This document shows, piece after piece, positions 1 to 6,735 of a stretch of DNA of 29,286 nucleotides. The DNA comes from an uncultured Myxococcales bacterium (GTDB lineage Bacteria; Myxococcota_A; UBA9042; DTJE01), in the NCBI GenBank assembly GCA_937975765.1, contig CALJUR010000024.1, positions 1 to 29,286 on the forward strand. The letters run 5' to 3'. The notes below the pieces were generated by a model that saw nothing but the letters and a program-made list of their open reading frames with translations, had not been told where the DNA came from and made no database searches. A program made the position numbers and the translations under genes. Numbering within the stretch: position 1 is the first letter of the stretch; each line of letters opens with the position of its first letter.

Positions 1-272
1 GCCCCTTCCCGAGTGGAGCGGGGCCTTCGCCTCCGCCGGAGCTGCCGCGACCGCGACGGGCCCTGGTTTCGGAGGCCGGTGATGTTCGCCACCGCCGCCC
101 GCGCGGGTCGCGGCTTGACGCTCCGGCTGCGGTTCAGGCCCTCGCTCCACTTCGGGCGGGAGGCCAGGTCGCTCCGGCGGCCTCCCCGCCGGACCCCACG
201 AGGCTTGGAGGGTCGATGTCCCGGCCGGGGTGGAGGTACAATCCGGCGGCAACCCTTTCGGGGTCGGGAGGC
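1..272. other. Window start, no supported gene
   Basis: I see no convincing gene here. The open frame covering it is arginine-rich and looks like out-of-frame GC-rich DNA. Positions 1-5 and 19-23 (GCCCC and GGGGC) could pair as a hairpin ending an upstream transcript, but no U-tract follows. A GGAGGG sits at 207-212 just before an ATG at 216, so the following lipoprotein could start there instead of at 273. Confidence 0.4.
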
Positions 273-1268
273 ATGAAGGATGGATTCCGCCGGGTCTGTG
301 CGGCCTTCGTGGCCGCGGTGCTGGTGTCGGCCTTAGGTTGTTCCGACCCGATGGACGGGGTTCGGTTCGCGTGCGACCCTGCCGGTCCGGAGACGTGCGC
401 GGCGGGGTGGAAGTGCCAGCCTGCGGACGAAATCTATCGCTCCCTGTACCAGGGGATATGCCTGCCCGAGGACGCGGTCGTGCCAATGGTGAAAGTCCCG
501 AATGGGACGTTCCGGATGGGGTGCAACGAAGAGAAGGATAGTTCCTGTTCCTGCCCCGATTCGGACGAGTGCCCAAGCCACAACGTGAACGTGCCGGGAT
601 TCTTCATCGACCAGTACGAGGTGACGGTTGCCGCCTACCGGGCCTGCGTGGATCAGGGACGATGCGAGACGCCATCCGGTCATGGCGAGTGCAACTGGGG
701 TGTGTCGGGGAGGGGCCAGCACCCTGTGAACTGCATCGATTGGTATCAGGCCCGTGTCTTCTGTACCTGGGCGGGGAAGCGGTTGTGCAGCGAGTCGGAG
801 TGGGAGAAGGCGGCGCGCGGGACGGACGGGCGGGTATACCCGTGGGGGGACGAGGATCCGCTGTCGGCGCAGACGAAGTACGGGGGACCGGTGGGGAACT
901 TCGCGGACGACACGGCGAAGACGGTACACACGAGTTGGACGGTCATCACCGGGTACGACGACTGGTATGCGGACACGGCGCCGGCAGGGCAGTTCGAGAA
1001 GGGCGCGAGTCCGTACGGGGCTCTGGACCTGTCGGGGAACGTGTGGGAGTGGGTGGAGGACTGCTACCAGTCCACATATGACAGCGGGGCGCCGCTGGAT
1101 GGGAAGGCGCGTACGGCGTGCACGACACATGACGGCGCCGCCCGCGTCATCCGGGGCGGGGGTTTCGACTACTACGCGGTCGACCTGCGGGCGTCCAATC
1201 GCGTCGACGACGGCCCCGACGACGACGTCGTCTTCATCGGCGCCCGGTGTTGCAGGTCGCTACCTTGA
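273..1268 (+). CDS. SUMF1/FGE-fold lipoprotein (sulfatase-modifying-factor-like)
   Basis: Predicted lipoprotein of 331 residues. The N-terminus is a signal peptide with a lipobox-like SALGC (Cys23), and a Cys-rich linker follows. Residues from about 75 to the end form a formylglycine-generating-enzyme (SUMF1) type domain. Its landmarks are NGTFRMGC, the EVTVAAYRACV helix, HPVNCIDWYQARVFC, GKRLCSESEWEKAARG, YPWGDE, LDLSGNVWEWVEDC, a late RVIRGGGF and a terminal GARC. True FGE enzymes carry a catalytic Cys pair after RGGS. Here that stretch reads RGGGFDYYAVDLRASNR, without those cysteines, so I infer a binding or structural role rather than sulfatase maturation. The 273 start is chosen because it begins a clean signal peptide (MKDGFRR then a hydrophobic core). 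An ATG at 216 has a better-spaced Shine-Dalgarno but would bury the signal. The gene converges on pdxA. Confidence 0.82.
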   Translation: MKDGFRRVCAAFVAAVLVSALGCSDPMDGVRFACDPAGPETCAAGWKCQPADEIYRSLYQGICLPEDAVVPMVKVPNGTFRMGCNEEKDSSCSCPDSDECPSHNVNVPGFFIDQYEVTVAAYRACVDQGRCETPSGHGECNWGVSGRGQHPVNCIDWYQARVFCTWAGKRLCSESEWEKAARGTDGRVYPWGDEDPLSAQTKYGGPVGNFADDTAKTVHTSWTVITGYDDWYADTAPAGQFEKGASPYGALDLSGNVWEWVEDCYQSTYDSGAPLDGKARTACTTHDGAARVIRGGGFDYYAVDLRASNRVDDGPDDDVVFIGARCCRSLP

Positions 1269-1437
1269 GTTCCGCTGGATGGCTGTTCCACTGTTCTGCT
1301 GACCCTGGGGCTGACCCTGTGGCGGACGAACCGTGTTGCCGGGGCTTCGAGGCCGGGCTGGAGGCCGGGGGCCCCCGCGAAGCAGGGGGAAGACTCCGGC
1401 CCGGCCGGCGTGGTGGATCGGGGTGGCGAAGGGGGGG

Positions 1438-1456
1438 CCGGGGGAACGCCCCCCGG
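1438..1456. terminator. GC-rich hairpin between convergent genes
   Basis: A 7-bp perfect stem (CCGGGGG at 1438-1444, CCCCCGG at 1450-1456) closes a 5-nt loop between the convergent lipoprotein and pdxA genes. There is no U-tract, so intrinsic termination is only a guess. The rest of 1269-1495 is G/C-rich, with a second imperfect GGGGGCCCCC-type palindrome near 1366-1390. Confidence 0.3.
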
Positions 1457-1495
1457 GCGGCGATTCGAAGCCCTTGGGAGCGCGTGGCGCAAGGG

Positions 1496-2422
1496 TCAGG
1501 CGCAGCGGCGGGCGAAGCGCAGGGCTTCCGCCATGCTGCCGGGGTCGGCGCGGCGGGTGCCGGCGAGGTCGAAGGCAGGACCGTGGTCGGGCGAGCAGCG
1601 CACCCGGGGGAGGCCCAGGGTGACGTTGATGGCCGACGTGAAGTGCAGCAGCTTCAGGGGGCCGAGGCCCTGGTCGTGGTACATCGCCACGACGGCGTCG
1701 AAGGCGCCCCCGACGGCGCGGTGGAAGGCGGTGTCGGCCGGCAGCGGGCCGGTGGCGTCGATTCCGGCCTGACGCAGCCGGGCGACGGCGGGCGCCAGGA
1801 TCCGGGCCTCCTCGTCGCCGAACCGGCCGCCGTCCGAGGCGTGCGGGTTCAGCGCCAGCACGGCGATGCGGGGGGCGGCGATCCCCTCGCGGTCCCGCAG
1901 GTGCGCCGCCGCCAGGTCGGCCGCGTCGAAGACGGCGTCCTCCGTGATCGCGGCCGGGACGTCCCGCAGGGCGAGGTGCGTCGTGGCCAGCACCACGCGC
2001 AGGCGCGGCCCGGCCAGCATCATCGCGAACCGCCGCACGCCGCAGGCTGAGGCCACGAGTTCGGTCTGCCCCGGGAAGGCGAGGCCGGCGTCGGACAGGG
2101 CGTGCTTGTCGATGGGGCCGGTGACCAGCGCGGCGATGCGACCCGCGGCCAGGTCCGCCGCGGCGGCCTGCAGCGCCCGCAGCGAGGCGTCCCCGGAGGC
2201 GGTGGTGTATTGCCCGGGAAGTACGCCGAGGAGGCCCGCCGATGTCGGCACCGCCTCGCACCCCGGGTGCGCGGCCGCCAGCGGCCCGGCCAGCGCGTCC
2301 GGCCCGTAGATCCGCACCGGGACCGCCCCGGGCACCAGGGCCAGGGCCACCCCCGCCAGTTCCGGGCCCACGCCGGCCGGGTCCCCCAGCGTCAGCCCCA
2401 CGATCCGTTCGCCCCTCGGCAT
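1496..2422 (-). CDS. pdxA: 4-hydroxythreonine-4-phosphate dehydrogenase PdxA
   Basis: Cytoplasmic NAD-dependent enzyme of the DXP-dependent vitamin B6 pathway. It oxidises 4-phosphohydroxy-L-threonine, and PdxJ uses the product to make pyridoxine 5'-phosphate. The 308-residue protein shows the family motifs in order: LTLGDPAGVGPE (10-21), VTGPIDK (100-106), GQTE (118-121), TTHLALRD (147-154), LNPHASDGGRFG (191-202), MYHDQGLGPLK (247-257) and a terminal SPDHGPAFD. The three metal-binding histidines appear as His149, His194 and His249, keeping the spacing of E. coli His166/211/266. It is about 20 residues shorter than E. coli PdxA, mostly at the ends. The ATG at 2422 is preceded by AGGA at good spacing, and that ribosome site lies inside the adjacent 62-bp repeat. 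No other B6 gene is in the window. Confidence 0.96.
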   Translation of the reverse strand: MPRGERIVGLTLGDPAGVGPELAGVALALVPGAVPVRIYGPDALAGPLAAAHPGCEAVPTSAGLLGVLPGQYTTASGDASLRALQAAAADLAAGRIAALVTGPIDKHALSDAGLAFPGQTELVASACGVRRFAMMLAGPRLRVVLATTHLALRDVPAAITEDAVFDAADLAAAHLRDREGIAAPRIAVLALNPHASDGGRFGDEEARILAPAVARLRQAGIDATGPLPADTAFHRAVGGAFDAVVAMYHDQGLGPLKLLHFTSAINVTLGLPRVRCSPDHGPAFDLAGTRRADPGSMAEALRFARRCA

Positions 2423-2423
2423 C

Positions 2424-2565
2424 GCGTCGTCCTTCGTGGCCTGGATTCCACGTCCTGCAGGGCGGGGGCCCCGTCCCCCGCCTTCGCGTCGTCCCTCATG
2501 GCGTGGATTGCACGCCCTGTAGGGCGGGGGCCCTGCCCCCCGCCCTTGCGTCGGTCCTCATGGCT
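2424..2565. repeat. 62-bp tandem repeat (two full copies and a partial third)
   Basis: Unit A is 2424-2485 and unit B is 2486-2547, both starting GCGTCGTCC and sharing TGGATT, CACG and CCTG blocks. A third copy starts at 2548 and is lost after about 18 bases, near 2565. Each full unit holds a strong GC hairpin: GGCGGGGG/CCCCCGCC (2461-2468 with 2475-2482) and AGGGCGGGGG/CCCCCGCCCT (2521-2530 with 2537-2546). The leftmost unit touches the pdxA start codon and, read on the minus strand, supplies its AGGA ribosome site. The array may modulate pdxA expression or be a neutral repeat. Confidence 0.85.
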
Positions 2566-2573
2566 GTAGCGTG

Positions 2574-2613
2574 CCAGCGAAAATGAGAAAGTTCCACAGG
2601 CAAAATGAAACTG
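2574..2613 (+). repeat. Candidate left-end transposase-binding motifs
   Basis: Two related motifs, GCGAAAATGAGAAA (2577-2590) and GGCAAAATGAAACTG (2599-2613), have their AAAATGA cores 22 bp apart just inside the break of the 62-bp repeat. Spaced A/T-rich end motifs are typical of Mu-like phages and IS21-family elements. I recall IS21-family ends with similar AAAATGAG words, but no istA or istB is present. Confidence 0.35.
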
Positions 2614-2720
2614 ACCGGCCCGGTCAAGAATTGGGTTGAGCGTCCCTTGAACCGCTGTTCATCATGCCTTCATAGAACACTGCGGGGTGGCGAGTCGGGC
2701 GGATTGCCATAGCACCTATG
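2614..2720. other. Noncoding left flank of the phage island
   Basis: No gene was found between the putative element end and the stop codon of the lectin-fold tail protein. The stretch contains GCCATAGCACCTATGCTATG near 2706-2725, in which CATAGCA and TGCTATG form a short inverted repeat (about 2708-2725). That could be a transcription terminator for the leftward operon or a site remnant. Confidence 0.35.
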
Positions 2721-4322
2721 CTATGCGCCCCCGTACTCGACATCGGCCAGGGTCAAGGCGGTCCGGAAGCCGATGTATTCGCTTTCGCATTGCGCCTCAG
2801 GGACTACGGAAAGCGCCATCAGATCCGTGGGCGACGCATAGATCATCAGTTCACCGCGCACCGCGATTCCGCTCTTGAGATCCATCAGCATCCGGCGATC
2901 GGGACCGGGCTGATTCGGACCGGCGGTCGGATACGTGTCGGCAGGAATGTACAGTTCCTCCAGGTCGGCATGCGTTCGTATGGCCCCAGTGGCGAATCCA
3001 TTCACAGTCCCCTGCTGGGTCCTGGTCATCTTGCTCGCAGGAGGATACGCCACCACGCCAGCCCCGAGGGCATGCGCGGCGATCGTGGTGCCGTTATGCC
3101 CGCGGGTCACGGTGATCTGGTCGCCGGCGACCACGTCGATGAGCAGGTCCTCGCTTTCGCAGCACAGCACCTGTCCAGCAGTGGGGACGCCATCGCGCGT
3201 GCCATGGGTCAGCCACTTCATCCCGTACTGGAACGTTGCCTGGCCGGGCGTGGTGTTGTCGAGGCCCGAGTTCAGCACGTACCCGGCGTACCCGCCCGGA
3301 ACGATGCAGTGATGCTTCATGCACCACACGACCTGCCCCTGGCCCCAGGCGCGCGGCGTAGATCCGTAGGCGCCACGCTGGCAAGACACGAATGTGTTCT
3401 GCTCGGGATGTCCCGAGACCGCGACCCGTTCCTGGTACACCATGCGCTCGATCAGGAACCCCTGCCCCTCGACGAAGGTGGACAGGTACAACAGGCCGTT
3501 CTCCTCCTCCCACCTTTCGAACCCCAGGGCGGGAGGATACAGTCCGGCGGCATCTTCGATCACGAAGTCGGTATCCGCATCGTCGATCGCCTGGGCCAGC
3601 GTCCCGAGGTACCGCACCTCCAGGCAGCCCAGGTTGTATGCGAACCCGCCCAGCATGTGACCGGCGTTCCCGAGGAGGTCCCAGACGCCCGACGCGAGGC
3701 CGTTGTGCGCCCAGGACAGCGGGCCCGTGGCGCCGGCAACAGCGATGTCCGGGCGCCCGGGAGTGCCGAAATACTCCCACGCATCCGGGTCGCGCGGATC
3801 ACGCCCCTGCAGCAGGTTGCCGTGCAGTTCGTGCCCGAGGACCTCGACCAGCCAGGCCAGGTGCCCCCATTCGGCCTGCGTCAGCAGGTGCGCCGTGCGG
3901 GTGCCGACCTCGCGCGCGATCGAGGCCGACGTGGCCAGGGTCGGCGTCAGGCTGACCGCGGGCAGGCTGCCCGGAGACGAGACCGCCTTCGTACCGCTCA
4001 GCAGCTGCGCGTGGCACTGGTCGACGAGGAACCCGCCGAGCCGCAGGTCGCGCGACGGTCGCCCCGTACCCAGCGAGCCGGCCGCGACACGGAAGCGAGG
4101 GACCCATACCATCCGGCTGCGGTCGCCGGCGTTGTCGATGACGTCCATCACCTGGGTCTGCGCGTTCAGCCTGGACCGGAGCCACAGGGTGCGGTTGGCG
4201 AGGTCGATGTGCGGCTGGTTGTCGATGCCGGGGCCGGCATCGCTGGCGCCCTGGACGAAGTCCTCGGCCTCGATCTGAGTGACCCCTGCGCTCCACAGCT
4301 CGCTTTCGGTCAGGTTCGCCAT
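2721..4322 (-). CDS. Phage tail protein with C-type-lectin (SUMF1-like) fold
   Basis: 533 residues with no signal peptide or membrane segment. The middle region reads as a family of phage tail/receptor proteins with a C-type-lectin or FGE-like fold: LLTQAEWGHLAWL, LHGNLLQGRD, then SWAHNGLASGVWDLLGNAGHMLGG. This last block is equivalent to the HNG..GV.DL.GNVWEW block of the family. It ends in SEYIGFRTAL, matching the family's terminal GFR-A motif. Such proteins sit at tail-fibre tips and some are targets of diversity-generating retroelements. No reverse transcriptase or template repeat is visible here, and the C-terminus lacks the Asn-rich variable pattern. Start: ATG with AGGGG about 7 nt upstream, 9 bp after the preceding gene's stop. 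It is the last gene of a leftward three-gene operon. The usual VWEWV is replaced by AGHMLG, perhaps drift. A host-surface-binding role is inferred. Confidence 0.65.
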   Translation of the reverse strand: MANLTESELWSAGVTQIEAEDFVQGASDAGPGIDNQPHIDLANRTLWLRSRLNAQTQVMDVIDNAGDRSRMVWVPRFRVAAGSLGTGRPSRDLRLGGFLVDQCHAQLLSGTKAVSSPGSLPAVSLTPTLATSASIAREVGTRTAHLLTQAEWGHLAWLVEVLGHELHGNLLQGRDPRDPDAWEYFGTPGRPDIAVAGATGPLSWAHNGLASGVWDLLGNAGHMLGGFAYNLGCLEVRYLGTLAQAIDDADTDFVIEDAAGLYPPALGFERWEEENGLLYLSTFVEGQGFLIERMVYQERVAVSGHPEQNTFVSCQRGAYGSTPRAWGQGQVVWCMKHHCIVPGGYAGYVLNSGLDNTTPGQATFQYGMKWLTHGTRDGVPTAGQVLCCESEDLLIDVVAGDQITVTRGHNGTTIAAHALGAGVVAYPPASKMTRTQQGTVNGFATGAIRTHADLEELYIPADTYPTAGPNQPGPDRRMLMDLKSGIAVRGELMIYASPTDLMALSVVPEAQCESEYIGFRTALTLADVEYGGA

Positions 4323-4331
4323 CAGGAACCC

Positions 4332-5237
4332 CTAGTTGATGGTGATGGTCCAGCGGCCTGCGATGGCGAACGAGTCGGTCTTCTCGATCGACTTCTCGCC
4401 CTTCCGGGAGAACAGCACCGTGGTCTCCCCGTCGACCAGCAGCAGGCCGAACTCGCGGATGACCATCCCGTTGCACTCGTTGGCCGCGATGGTGAAGTTG
4501 AACCGGGTCGCATTGGCCGAGGGATGGTCGATGCTGTCGAACGCCTTGGTCCACTGGTTCGCCAGCGGGGCCACGTCGCCTGCGGCGGCCGCGGCACCGT
4601 TCGTGCCGACCGCGATGCGGTTCCCCTCGTCCAGGGCAGCCTCGACGCGGGCACGGCGTTCGACGTCAGCCGGGCGAGGCGTGAATGGCGTTGCGTGCTT
4701 CCCCTTCGGGCGGAATGCGACGGCCGGGTCCTGCTTCTTGCGCCGGTACAGCGTGCCCCTGGAGAGGCCAGACGCCTCGCCCAGTTCGGCCATGGCCCGA
4801 GAACGGCCGCCCCAGGGCATGGCGGCGATGGCGTTCAGGCCGTCGGTGATCTGGAGAGTGGCGACCGACAGGGTGTTCGTGGGCCGCAGCTCGCCGCGCA
4901 TGAACGCCGCGACCAGGTGCGCCACCATCACCTTGAACTGGATGGCCTTCGGCTGCCGGCTCTCGAAGACGATCAGTTGCAGGCCGATCGGGTCGTAGAC
5001 TTCGTGCTCGTAGTTCTTGCCGTCAGTACCCCGCAGTTTGAGGGGTACTGAGAACTGCCGGATGTGGGGATTGCGCTGGACGATGTCGTCGACGCCGTGC
5101 TGCCCGTCTCGGTATTCCAGCCACTCACCGATGGCCCTGCGCGTGAAGTAGGGCTTGCCATTCAGCCAACAGGCTTCCTTCAGAGCCACGGCGCCATCGG
5201 CAGTCTGATGCCGGAAGGGAACCAGGCATGTGTCCAT
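4332..5237 (-). CDS. BRO-family antirepressor domain joined to tail-fibre C-terminal domain
   Basis: 301 residues from the ATG at 5237, which has GAGGAGG at ideal spacing; an upstream in-frame start would overlap the previous gene. Residues 1-117 resemble a BRO-N/phage antirepressor domain: NGKPYFTRRAIGEWLEYRDGQ, then IRQFSVPLKLRGTDGKNYEHEVYDPIGL and an ARF-like QPKAIQFK helix. Residues 145-170 hold an HTH-like stretch (MAELGEASGLSRGTLYRRKK). Residues 200-301 instead match the C-terminal part of phage tail-collar/tail-fibre proteins: IAVGTNG, LANQWTKAF, FNFTIAANECNGMVIREFGLLLVDG, and a closing SFAIAGRWTITIN. Combining a DNA-binding early protein with a structural tail domain is odd. I infer either an in-frame deletion joining an early gene to a late one or a true domain fusion. 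It lies between the HTH gene and the lectin-fold tail gene. Confidence 0.6.
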   Translation of the reverse strand: MDTCLVPFRHQTADGAVALKEACWLNGKPYFTRRAIGEWLEYRDGQHGVDDIVQRNPHIRQFSVPLKLRGTDGKNYEHEVYDPIGLQLIVFESRQPKAIQFKVMVAHLVAAFMRGELRPTNTLSVATLQITDGLNAIAAMPWGGRSRAMAELGEASGLSRGTLYRRKKQDPAVAFRPKGKHATPFTPRPADVERRARVEAALDEGNRIAVGTNGAAAAAGDVAPLANQWTKAFDSIDHPSANATRFNFTIAANECNGMVIREFGLLLVDGETTVLFSRKGEKSIEKTDSFAIAGRWTITIN

Positions 5238-5247
5238 GGCCCCCTCC

Positions 5248-5733
5248 TCACGCCGCGCTGCGGCTTCCGACCTTGGTGCCCTGGGCCCTGCGACCGCGAG
5301 TTCGATTCTTCGCGGGCTCGCTGGCATTGCCTTCCCGGTAGGTCCGGCTATCCTTGTCCGTAGTGCGGCGGTCGCGCAGGGTCGGTCGGCTGGTGATCAG
5401 CGCGTAGAGATCTTCTGGCCCGTCCTTGGACCGCTTGATTCGCCGCGCCCGCGGGATGCGGTCGAAGATCAGGTCGGGAGTCAGGTTCACTAGGCTGGAC
5501 AGGTAGGACTCGATGCGGAACGAGCGGTCCCCCCGCAGTGCCAGGGAGACCGCCTGCTTCGTCACGCCGCAGGCGGTGGCGATGTCCTGCATGTTCAGGC
5601 CGAGGAGGTAGAGACAAGCCAGGAGAGCCTGGATGCGGGAGACCTGCGTTCCAGGCGTGCTGGCCGGCGAGTTGCCGATGATCTCGCTGGCAACCTCTTG
5701 GAACTTGAGAAAACGGGCTTCGTGATCGTTCAT
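5248..5733 (-). CDS. Phage HTH transcriptional regulator (Cro/Ner-like position)
   Basis: 161 residues from the ATG at 5733 (CGGAGG 6-7 nt upstream). A start at 5796 would read through the promoter and is rejected. Residues 30-85 contain a helix-turn-helix: LLGLNMQDIATACGVTKQAVSLALRGDRSFRIESYL, followed by LVNLTPDLIFDRIP, a layout seen in Ner/Cro-type phage regulators. The C-terminal third is basic and probably disordered (RTTDKDSRTYREGN, NRTRGRRAQGTK). It is first in the leftward operon and faces the XRE repressor across a compact control region, so an early-operon regulator role is inferred. It is unlike bacterial housekeeping XRE proteins in length and tail. Confidence 0.6.
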   Translation of the reverse strand: MNDHEARFLKFQEVASEIIGNSPASTPGTQVSRIQALLACLYLLGLNMQDIATACGVTKQAVSLALRGDRSFRIESYLSSLVNLTPDLIFDRIPRARRIKRSKDGPEDLYALITSRPTLRDRRTTDKDSRTYREGNASEPAKNRTRGRRAQGTKVGSRSAA

Positions 5734-5752
5734 GGGAACCTCCGTTGTCAGT

Positions 5753-5767
5753 CGGACCTCAGGTCCG
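5753..5767. promoter_or_regulatory. Palindromic operator candidate CGGACCTCAGGTCCG
   Basis: A perfect inverted repeat with 7-bp arms (CGGACCT at 5753-5759, AGGTCCG at 5761-5767) around a single C. It lies about 10 bp downstream of the leftward -10 box and 20 bp before the ribosome site of the HTH gene. It could bind a dimeric HTH regulator as a roadblock, or fold in the 5' leader RNA. Confidence 0.5.
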
Positions 5768-5776
5768 CTGGCAGAA

Positions 5777-5806
5777 ATGATATTTGCGTGGGGCAAAATC
5801 TGTCAA
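5777..5806 (-). promoter_or_regulatory. Strong leftward promoter of the phage operon
   Basis: On the minus strand a consensus -35 TTGACA (5806-5801) is followed after 18 bp by TATCAT (5782-5777), five of six matches to TATAAT. The start site would fall near 5770, giving a short leader before the HTH gene's ATG at 5733. The spacer contains the TTTGC-N5-GCAAA inverted repeat, so a bound repressor would occlude it. Confidence 0.65.
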
Positions 5807-5831
5807 GATTTATTTTTGCGTGAGTCAGAAT
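5783..5831. promoter_or_regulatory. Paired repressor operator candidates 32 bp apart
   Basis: Two related 17-bp sites, TTTGCGTGGGGCAAAAT (5783-5799) and TTTGCGTGAGTCAGAAT (5815-5831), match at 14 of 17 positions with starts 32 bp apart, about three helical turns. The first is an inverted repeat (TTTGC, 5-bp spacer, GCAAA) inside the leftward promoter. The second overlaps the repressor's own start codon. This fits cooperative binding that blocks the lytic-side promoter and autoregulates the repressor. Confidence 0.5.
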
Positions 5832-6678
5832 GACCACTTTCCCTGAGCGAATTCGTGCCGTTCAGAAATTCGCAGGGATGACAGCAACCGCTCTATCGCG
5901 AGAGCTTGGCATCTCCGACGCGCACCTTTCGCGCCTGAAAAGCGGCGAGAACCGGCCATCCGACCATCTGTTGAAGGCCATCACCCTGCGATTCGGCGTT
6001 CGCGAGGAGTGGCTGCGGGACGGAACCGAACCGATGCTCGAGGCGGCGGAGCGGGTTCCTGCCGTCCGGATGCCCGATGACCCAAGGTTGGCGGAGTTGT
6101 TGGAGTACCTGGCTGCAACCTGGTCAGGCACCAACCCCACCCGTATCACCGCTGCGTGGGTGTTCTTCCGCGGGTTCGTGCCCGGGTTCCGCGAGTGGGT
6201 GCGTGACAAGCGCGGCGTCGATTCGGCTGCGCACGCCAAGCAGGCCGATGCCAGGGCCAAGGCGGTCGGCACGGAGATGGCCCAGGCGATGGCCGATCTG
6301 CTCACCGACCCAAAGCCGGGGAAGGGTCTGAAGGACTGGCGGTACAAGGACCTGGTTGCGTACCTGAAAGACTGGTGGCCGAAGGCAGAGGAACGCGAAC
6401 GCTGGCTGCTGCGCATCATGCTGCGCGACAGTTGCGACGGCCTGGACCAGCTCGTCCGCAGCCGGCCGCTGCCGAATCCCATGGATGCCGCGAAGACTGA
6501 TCTGGCTAGGCTGACCGTCCAGGCCTATCTTCCGCAGGATCGTGACCTCTCCTCGCTATCGACCGCCCAGCACGAGACCGAGATCTACTTCCGCCTGCAC
6601 CTGGTCGATGCCGTTCGCGGCCTTCCTGACCTGGCGTCGCTTGACGAGGCGATCCGTACCGGGTCGTCGAAGCCCTAG
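5830..6678 (+). CDS. XRE-family phage repressor-like protein
   Basis: 282 residues. Residues 1-60 form a classic XRE helix-turn-helix: FPERIRAVQKFAGMTATALSRELGISDAHLSRLKSGENRPSDHLLKAITLRFGVREEWLRDG. The closing REEWLRDGTEP is typical of CI-like phage repressors. The remaining 220 residues do not show a LexA/CI peptidase Ser-Lys pair that I can recognise. They are helical, charged and rich in Trp, and I cannot assign them. The gene is divergent from the HTH regulator, and its ATG overlaps one of the paired operator candidates, so autoregulation is likely. There is only a weak GTGAG upstream; translation may be leaderless or nearly so. Without a cleavage domain, induction would need an antirepressor, and a BRO-type one is encoded in the opposite operon. 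Confidence 0.75.
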   Translation: MTTFPERIRAVQKFAGMTATALSRELGISDAHLSRLKSGENRPSDHLLKAITLRFGVREEWLRDGTEPMLEAAERVPAVRMPDDPRLAELLEYLAATWSGTNPTRITAAWVFFRGFVPGFREWVRDKRGVDSAAHAKQADARAKAVGTEMAQAMADLLTDPKPGKGLKDWRYKDLVAYLKDWWPKAEERERWLLRIMLRDSCDGLDQLVRSRPLPNPMDAAKTDLARLTVQAYLPQDRDLSSLSTAQHETEIYFRLHLVDAVRGLPDLASLDEAIRTGSSKP

Positions 6679-6735
6679 TCCTGATTTCCAGTCTTTCGTC
6701 TAGTCTCGATTTGTCCTGCGATGGGTCGGGATTTC

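Noticed and set aside
273..1268. True formylglycine-generating enzyme
   Set aside because: The Cys pair following RGGS in active FGEs is absent, and the protein is a predicted surface lipoprotein.
2721..4322. Diversity-generating retroelement built around the lectin-fold tail protein
   Set aside because: No reverse transcriptase, no second copy of the 3' end of the gene, and the C-terminus lacks the Asn-rich, adenine-substituted codon pattern of variable repeats.
5734..5796. N-terminal extension of the phage HTH protein starting at 5796
   Set aside because: It would translate through the -10 box and the palindrome; the ATG at 5733 has a proper ribosome site.
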